A stretch of 64,000 bases of DNA from Adiantum capillus-veneris (taxonomy: Eukaryota > Streptophyta > Polypodiopsida > Polypodiales > Pteridaceae): assembly GCA_014529385.2 (NCBI GenBank), contig CM043955.1, forward strand, positions 134,922,108 to 134,986,107, in the 5' to 3' direction. Under the pieces are notes generated by a model that worked only from the letters and a program-made list of their open reading frames with translations, did no database searches and was not told the origin of the DNA. Position 1 is the first letter of the stretch; the number at the start of each line of letters is the position of its first letter. A program made the translations under genes and the position numbers. Below, piece by piece: positions 47,001 through 55,766 of the stretch.

Positions 47001-49413
47001 AACAGTAAGCACAATCTTTCCAACTCCCTTAACCGGATAAGAGGCATTGTTGCCACAAGTGACTGAATTTCCATGAGGGACATCCTCGAGAGAGGTAAAC
47101 AAGTCATGATGTGAGATAGTGTGCTTTGTAGCACCACTATCAAAATACCACACATGTGAATCTACAACAACTGACATGCATGCATCATGGACAGCAAGAT
47201 CATAAGTACACTCTGCACTAAAATCCCACTCTGCATCTACATCCTTTCACAGTAGACTCTACAATAGCTACACTTGTATTGGACCCTATAGTTGATCCAG
47301 CCTCTTTCTTCTTAGCCTCTTTTGCCTCCAATTTCGGACACTGCTTGATGAAGTGATCATTAGCTTTACAATAATGGCAACGCATCTTCTTTTTGCCCTT
47401 ATCACCACAATTCCCAAACGAATTGTTGTCAGCGGAAGCATTAGGAAAAAGTGATTCAGCACTCGCAGAAGAACCATGACAAGTGGCTACATCGTTCTTA
47501 TCACCTTCTCTTTGAGCAGCAATAAAGGCATGTTCAACTGCACGTTGTCTAGTCCTGTTTTTTTTGGAAAGTGATTCTTACAACATCAATGTGCATACTG
47601 CATCAAACTTGACAACTTCTAGATTCCTTGGGTCATAAGTCTCCAAGTACTAGCAAAAGTTTGACACAAATCTGGCAAAGCATCAAGAATAGTCTGCACA
47701 AGGGAATTGTCAGAAATGACTTCACTTGTAGAAATTAGTTGCTCATTTGTATCCTTGACACCGGCAAGGAAAGTGTCCATTTCATCTTCCTAATGCATAA
47801 TCTTCGACTCTAGCTCTTTACGTAGCAACGCAATTTTAGCCTCATTGTGACTTGCATAAAGACCAGCTAGAATATCCCAAAGCCTGTTTCGAGCTTAGGG
47901 AAAACAGCTCTGGCAACAGCAATCCTACCACCAAAACCTGCAACATCGCCTATATCCTCAAAACCAGGACGTACATCAATGCCCTGCACAATATTCCAAA
48001 CGCCCTTTGACACTAGAACATATTGCATCATATAAGCCCACATAGGGTAGTTGTCCCCATCCAATCTATCCTCAGTAGCAAACATCTTGAAAACATTTGT
48101 GTTGTTGTCAAGCATGGTAAATGCTGCACCTGATGTGAAAACTATTCGAAAAGAGAAGAAACGAAGCGGGAACAAGACGTGCTATATAGCACAAACCATA
48201 GAAGACTGTAAGGGACCTGTTATGCAAAAAACGGCATTGACAAAAATTTTGCACAAAATGACGAAATAGCCTGCGCCATAGTTTTTTTCTCATTCATGAG
48301 GAAAATCAATCGGGCTTCTAGGCGCGTCCGTGTGAGGATGACGTGAGAAACATCTTTTCTCACTTCGCATGGATTTTTACACGTGGACATTTTTTTGCCC
48401 CAAATGTCAGCTTGGGTCATTATGAGTGAACGCATCTGTGAGAATCTAAACCTGCACACCCGATTGTAGTCTTGTGCTTCCTCAAGCTTCACATTGAGTG
48501 CCTCACCTCTTCTCTTCACCCATGAGCCGCTTCGATCCTGCCTCCTGTTGCGATGCCCTAGACTCTAGTCATTTGGAGACATTTGAGTCTTCAGTCTTGT
48601 TGGTTTTGGAGGATCCATATTTTGTTATCTCTTGCTTGGCTCTAGTATCTATTGTATCTATTGACCTTTTCCCCAACTCCCGACTCCTTGATTCAGCTAG
48701 ATTCTACATTTTCTATGGCGTTTTAATGCAATCTGTGGTTTTATGCTTTTCTCTAGTGTTTTAATTGCAAGTTATTATATATATATATATATTATTTTTT
48801 AGGGTGTCGTATGGTATTCCACGTATGGAATCTTCGAGGGGTCTGAGTCATGCTTATTTCGGGTTTCCATATCCCCCCGAGTGAGACGCATGATTGACGT
48901 ATGGAAAAACTATGGGCCCTTGCGCAGCACTACCTATAGTGGAAAATCTGAGCAGACCAAGCTCTACGAGTTCCCCCAAAATATTTGTCGACCTGCGGAT
49001 GCTCGCCAAAGCTCACAAAAATCAGAGAAAGTGAGTAGGCATGTGCTGGAGCTGCCGGCGACTAAGCCCGGGAGGACGCAACTTGCCCTGATACCAATTG
49101 TTGGAATTAGGGTTGCAGGAAGACACACACAGCTTGGAGAAGACGAAGGAAGCTCAAGGCACACAATAGAGAGTATATCACTTAGTGTGCAATTGGGCGT
49201 ATATACAATGCACGGGGAAAAAACCTCCTAGTGAGAGAAAAAATGCCCCGATGGTCCTAAGTGTGTTCACACACATCACTACCACATGTATAAGGTAACA
49301 ATCGTTGCTACTTCTTGGCTCCTCTTGTCACCTCCACTCTACCTCCTTGGTGCATCCCAAGATCATCAAGCCGAAGTTTCTGATACCATGTCAAAGTATA
49401 CGGCACAGAAGTG

Positions 49414-49459
<46 letters not shown>

Positions 49460-52400
49460 TTGAACTAACACACTCGGCAATGAACTAGATGATTATTATA
49501 ATGAGGCCCTGAAATACATCGCCCGACCCAATTCTCATGTCAAATAAGTTTAAAAATACCTAAAATGACAAAATGGATGAATAGGATGAGAGAGGACATT
49601 CACTTGAAATACATAACTTTAGCACTCTTTTGTGCACAAGCAATCGCTACCATTTTCTATCCCTTTCTCTCTTTTGTTATGTTATTCAAGTTCCAGCTCT
49701 TGGTGTTATGATAAATATTTGATTCCAAATTCAGTAATGCAATGTCTCCACCCCATCTACAATATTAAAAGCTTGTTACAATGATATCAAAAGCTCAATC
49801 ACATTTGTTTCTTGTTACAAGCTGAACCATGATCTTTATGCTGATATGGAGGTGGAGAATCCACTTGTTTCTTCTCAAGTTATGATTGCAACTCCTTCAA
49901 CAAAGGTGGCCTAAAAGCCCCAAAATCTAAATAATTGTTGTGTTTAAACCAAACAGAAAACCTAAAGAAGAACAAAAGTAAGAGTGCAGATGTGGAACGG
50001 TGTCTACAAAACTACATATAACACTCTATGGTATTAAAGAAAGATGTGTTTATGTGGAAAGTAGCATTAGAGGTACCAAAATTTCATATGACCTTTCTGC
50101 TGTAAAATTATCTATTTCCCTATCTGGAGGCTAAGGGAAAACTTATATGAGTCTCTTCTTCATTGCAACCATGCATACCCTTCACTGAATCCATGTGCAT
50201 CAGTTGACAGAGTATTTAAGATTCCTAACCTAGAAAGGAAGGACTTGGATCACTGCAACCGTAGTAGTTCTGAGACAGCTTTGAGGCCCAGATGTCCTTT
50301 GCTAAAGAGTCCTTTGCATCCTAAAACCAGGAAAAAATGCATCAGAAATGCATAGGATAGCTAACCTTCAACGATAATGCTTCTCAGACAAAGATCAGAA
50401 TGTGGATAGTATGAAAGAATATAATTGGTTGGCATAATAACATAATGCTTAATTCAAGATAAGCTTTCAAGAAGCTTGATTCAAAATGATGACTATTCCT
50501 TCAAATTGAGTACATCACAGCTTATATTGATGTTACTCTCACACTTTGGTGATTGGCATCCAAAAATCAAGACCTTTTCTTTCGGTATTCATTCAAGTAT
50601 AATATGCCTAACTCCTTTGACAAAAAGTTGAGGTACCCTGCACACTTCCTTCCAGTCATCAGTTAAAATGGAAAAAAGTTTTTGAAATGGCATTCCAAAA
50701 ATAGGTGAAGAAATGAAGTTGTAAAAAAGTAATGTATAGAAATATTTATAATAATCAGACATGAAAGCTACAAACAAAAGACACATCCAGGATCTATATA
50801 TCACCAAAGACATCATGAATCAACATGTAATCAGGATTGTAAATTGCAAGGTGCCCTTGCAATTCCACGGGAGGGAAGTTTACGTAGTGCTTGTTCTTGA
50901 GAAAAGGCTCAAATCCAATCGGCCCATCAAAATGCAATGCTCCAATTTGGGTCCAACATGAAGGTCTTGTCATCCTTGCTATGGTCACGAAAAGATTACT
51001 TCCATATAATTTTGACAAATCGCAGCCATAACGCGTCATTTACTCTATACATTAAGCATGGTTGAACATGATCCACATGGAACAAGGAAAGTCAAGTCCA
51101 AATTGGCTATGCATTAATTGGAACAAACCAAGCCCCCCACTAGCAACAAGTGTTATGAATTAATTGACATTAACTTAAAGTTTATCCTATTGCAATTCTT
51201 CAAACACGGTCTGTAGATGTCATTTGTGTTCCTCCTCTGTGTGAGAGAAGACTAGAATGTTGTCAAAGAAGATTATTGTGGACTGTAGGTGAGGACCAAA
51301 AATTCGGTCCATCATTCAATTGAAAGTTGTTGGAGTTTTAGTAAGGTAGAAAGACATTACTAGAAACTCAAATCCGAAAGTTGTTCGGAATGCAATCTTA
51401 TGCATTTCTTTAGGAGCAATATGAATCTGGTGGTAGCCGCTCTTGAGATCTATGCGGCTGACAATTTGTGCCCCTTGTAGCTTGTTTAGGATATCATCGA
51501 TTTGAGGAATCGGGAACCTATTCTTAATTGTAATCTTATTTAGAGAACGTTAATCGACGCACATTCGAAATGTGTTGTCTTTCTTCTGAACAAGCAAGAC
51601 TAGTGAACAGTAAGGAGAGCACTTAATCGATTTCACTTGTCCTCTTTTTATTTTCCCTGGACTTGAGTAGCCAATTTAAGTTGGAGAATACTTTTAGAAG
51701 GTTAGAAATTGATATTCATGACATTACGTCTGCGCTTTTTCCATCCAGCATTCAGCCCTTAAACCTCTCACATCGGGTGTGCAAATCAGCCCCAGATCTA
51801 CCCGTTGGTGACCATCCGCAACCCACATTGAGCCACATTACAAAGGTGCATCAATTTAACTTCATTTTGAAGAGTTACTGCGGCTACATCATTCATTCGA
51901 GTCGAGTCGAGTCGAGTCTCGCATTGAAGTATTGCATTAGTGTACATTCCATTTACACAATCTACAGCAAATACCACATCGATAACGGTGTGGGGGGGCC
52001 TTGAGAGGGTTGGTTGGGACCCATTGATGCATCTTTATCCTCTCCCTCTATCTCTTTACATCTCTACTTCATCTCTTTGATTCTCTTTCTCTCTCAGAAA
52101 ACTAAAAGAAACCATCAATAATGCAAAGTTGCATTCATTAATGCAAGGAAAGAACGAGGGATTGTGGAAGTGTGAATTCCTAATTCTACATATTCTCTCA
52201 ATTTCATTGCACATAACACTCTGACAATGTACAGAGACAACGCCATGCTTTCATAAAGTTGTGGCGGCGAAGGCAGTGGGCCAGGACATTCAGTAGCATT
52301 ACCAGCCACATGTGTGGCTTTTCCTCCCTCCCATTTTGTGATCTAGCAATTGTATATCTATTTGTATGGAAGAGTCTCCACCTTTTCTTGTATCATGTAC

Positions 52401-55400
52401 TCTCTTGCTAGAGGAGTTGTAGCCAGTTGGCCATTTTCAAAAAACTAATAGAAGGATCTTGTTCACGAAAAAAAAATGGCATCTCTATATCTCCTGTAAC
52501 CAATAATTTACAAAAGCTCAGAGCGCCATCCACGCCACTATAAAGTGAAACAGAACATAATTATAGAAAATAAAAGCTTTAACCCACTGAATATTTATTG
52601 ACATTTTAAATTTTGCTTGCCTTGCTGCTCTAGATAAGACTTCTACATATTCTCTCGCTGCCTGCTCGTGCCCATATTGACAGATTGTTGACCTGGTGCG
52701 GCAAAGCCTCCAATGCTGCCTGCTTGTGCCCATAGGCAAGGCCTGCTCCTGACACACCTGGTGGTAGATGTGGGATGCAATAGAGAGCACTGCAAGGACA
52801 TCCACCTCTCTCCCCCTAAGTAGCACTCCAAGAAAAGACACATAGGTGGCCGATAATGGCATTGAATGCCCTCAACCACCATGAAGAAAGGCCAGGGAAT
52901 AGAGAATATGTGGAAGTGTCAATTCTTGATTCTACATATTATCTCTAATACAGGGCCTTTCTTCGAGGGCATTCAATGGCATTATCGACCACATGTGTGG
53001 CTTTTCCTTTCTCCATTTTATGATCTAGCAGTTGTATGTTTATTTGTTAAGCATCGGAGAGTCTCCACATTTTTCTTGTGTCATGTACCCTCTTGCCAGT
53101 GACAAAGTCCACGATGCACAAGCGTAGAGCCAAGAGAGAATGCAAGAGAGAGAGCGAGAGAGAGAATCTTTTCTACACCATCGTTCAGGGGGTGCTCAGA
53201 TGGCACTACTGTCCACCTGTGTGGCTCTTCCCTCCTCCCATCTCTTGATTTAGCCTCATTGTATATATGTTGTTTTTTCATTTGGAGAGTCTCCCCATCA
53301 TGCTTGTTGTAGCCCTCTCTTGCAGAGGTGGTTGTAGCCCTATGGGCAGTTTTCATTAACTAATAGAAGGATCTTTTTCTAGGAAAAAAAAAAAAATATC
53401 GAAAGGGGCGCCAATCTTTGGGCCCAGTGCATCTGGGGACGGAACTCCGTCGTTCCGTGTCAAAACTCCTCTTCTCTATCTTTCTCTATTAAAGTTCAGT
53501 TATTTGCACATTTTGTCTGTGTGTTGCTATTGATTTCTCACTTGGAGTGTCCAAGCCCGTAATAGTGGTATCAGATCTCAAAACAATTCTTCTTCTACAA
53601 AAGATCCGATCCTTTTTGCAGCACACATGGGTTCTCGCGGAGAACCAGACAGAGACAACATCCCTCCGATGGTTGGTTACCAAGGAGATGATGAAAAGTT
53701 GAGCCCCAGCGTGGCAACAAAAGAAACCAACGGAGATGTTGATTTCCAACGAGGAATCTCGATAATGCGGAGTACAAACATCAACTTCAGGTTGACACGT
53801 GCATGAAAAGATTGATCAAGTACTCCAAGGACCCAATATATGTGAATCACCTCAAGAGCCAGTAATGAAACAGAAAGCAAAGCTGAGTGCTGAAAAGCCG
53901 AAATTGTACTCGTAGAAAAGTTTTGACAAAGCTCTTGAAAAGAAGACAATCCAATTGATGAAGAGCTTAAAGCACTCTCGGAAGAAGAGGAAATCAGCAG
54001 ATTTTCCTGTTATTTGGGCTGGAAATCGACTTTTGAGGTGGCAAGCATATGTAAGAAGCATGTTCGTTTCCAAGATGACCAAATTTTCTTCGTCTTCAGA
54101 GAGTTTTGCTAGTTCGTCTACCTCTAGATCCAGACAAGATGAGAAAAACAGAAGAAGCGAAGAAAAAGCAAGAAAGAAAATTCTTGAAAAGGTCTAGAAG
54201 GCATAGGGATCCATCTAGCAAATTCAGAGGAGATCTCGTTCCCTTCTAACTTCAGATAATGAGAACAAGAAGACCAAGGAGTTCAAGGATGGGGTCAAGT
54301 AGTCAAGTTTGACACATTTTCAAGCTACCACGACACCCATCCAGCACTTGAATTCATCCGGGAGTTTGACGTCGCCTTCGTTTCTCGGAACTCTCCAAGG
54401 TACGAAGGGCAGCATCTTACTTGAAAGGAAATGCATAGGGTGGTCTACTCTATTGTTGCACAAAGAAGCACCTAAGAAGTAGGTAAAACTCAAGAGAGTT
54501 TTCACTTTTGACTGGATAACGAAAGAATATGAAGAAGATGTCATCACTGCTTGGCATCATCTGAGAATGAATAAGGAAGACACTTTGTATGATTATTGCG
54601 AGAGGTTTTCGGATACCTATTTGCTAGTGTCCTCGTTTCAGAAGATCACTTTGAAGGACTAGATTGAGCGGTTCTGTTGTGGATAGCCAAAAGAGATTCA
54701 ACCGTATTGTCTGCAAAAGAGGCCTGACTCCATTCAGAGACTTATGAGACATGCCAAGCAAGGTTTTGGTATGCATGCCTGCTCATCAACCTATACTATG
54801 GATAAGCCATGTCCACCTCTACGGGGCAAGAGGCTTCCAAGAAAACGAAAGAGCCAAGGGAGCCATGATAGTTCATCAAAGAATTCCGAAGAAGTAATGG
54901 GATCAACCGATAGCTCATCCGAGAGTTCCGAAGAACTGTGGGAATCCGCCGATGGTTCATCACAAAATTCCGACAATTCAGATTGAGGTGCCAGTGGACA
55001 GGGGAGGTCAATGGGGCTACCAGCAGGTCCCATGGCACAAGAAAAGAACAGAAAGGTAAGGTAGGTCCACCAGATAATTTGGTCAAGGGCATATTTTGGC
55101 TCTCGATGCAAAGTGGATAGAGGAAGAGAACCTCGCAAATTCTCTTAAGTTTTGAGTTGTACCTTGAGGCTTTTGGATTATCTATTCCAAAACTTACTAA
55201 TGAAAAAGCACGTTGAATCCGATGCGGTGCGGTCTGCACAAGAGGGGAGCCGCTCCACTCCTTTGTCACAGATTGCTTAAATTGAATAAAGTCACTAATT
55301 TCTCCTTGAGATTTTAGAGATACTGATAGGCTAACAATTTTTGTGGAATGAATTTATGAAAATATGTACATAGAATTGGAAAGCTCCTAGATTGAACATG

Positions 55401-55711
55401 CTCTTTCATGTGTGTATTGTTAGAGTATGTGTTGGAAAGATGAAATGTCTGCAGCATTTTAACTGATGAATGATTTGAACTAAGTGCATCTAGACATCTG
55501 TTAGAGATCAACAAGGTCCAGATGTAATGGCTAAGTGAAAGTGAAATGAATGTGATTCTAGTGCATCAAGATTTCTATCTGGATGAGATGGCTGGATACT
55601 ACTGTGAGTGCATCAAGAGTTCTGGAAGGGTGAGATGGTTGCACAGGGTGCATCGCCTTGTCTTCTACTACCATGTCAAAGTCAATGATGAGGAAGCGTA
55701 GAGCCAAGAGA

Positions 55712-55766
<55 letters not shown>

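Larger units (their letters stand above)
45664..49271 (-). mobile_element. Copia element D: 5' LTR to integrase, RT part missing
   Basis: Minus-strand order: LTR 49271-49099, primer-binding site TGGTATCAGGGC (49096-49085), leader (split by a 640-bp insertion), Gag, zinc knuckle CHYCKANDHFIKQC (about 47382-47341), protease, integrase, then LINE C where RT should start. The closely related copia at 63321-64000 has the same LTR and leader without the insertion. Frames are broken in several places. Confidence 0.88.

Noticed and set aside
49416-49456. GA tract as a further LINE A/B insertion mark
   Set aside because: There is no LINE 3' UTR or pentamer tail beside it; the tract belongs to an LTR (family H), as at 55713-55761.
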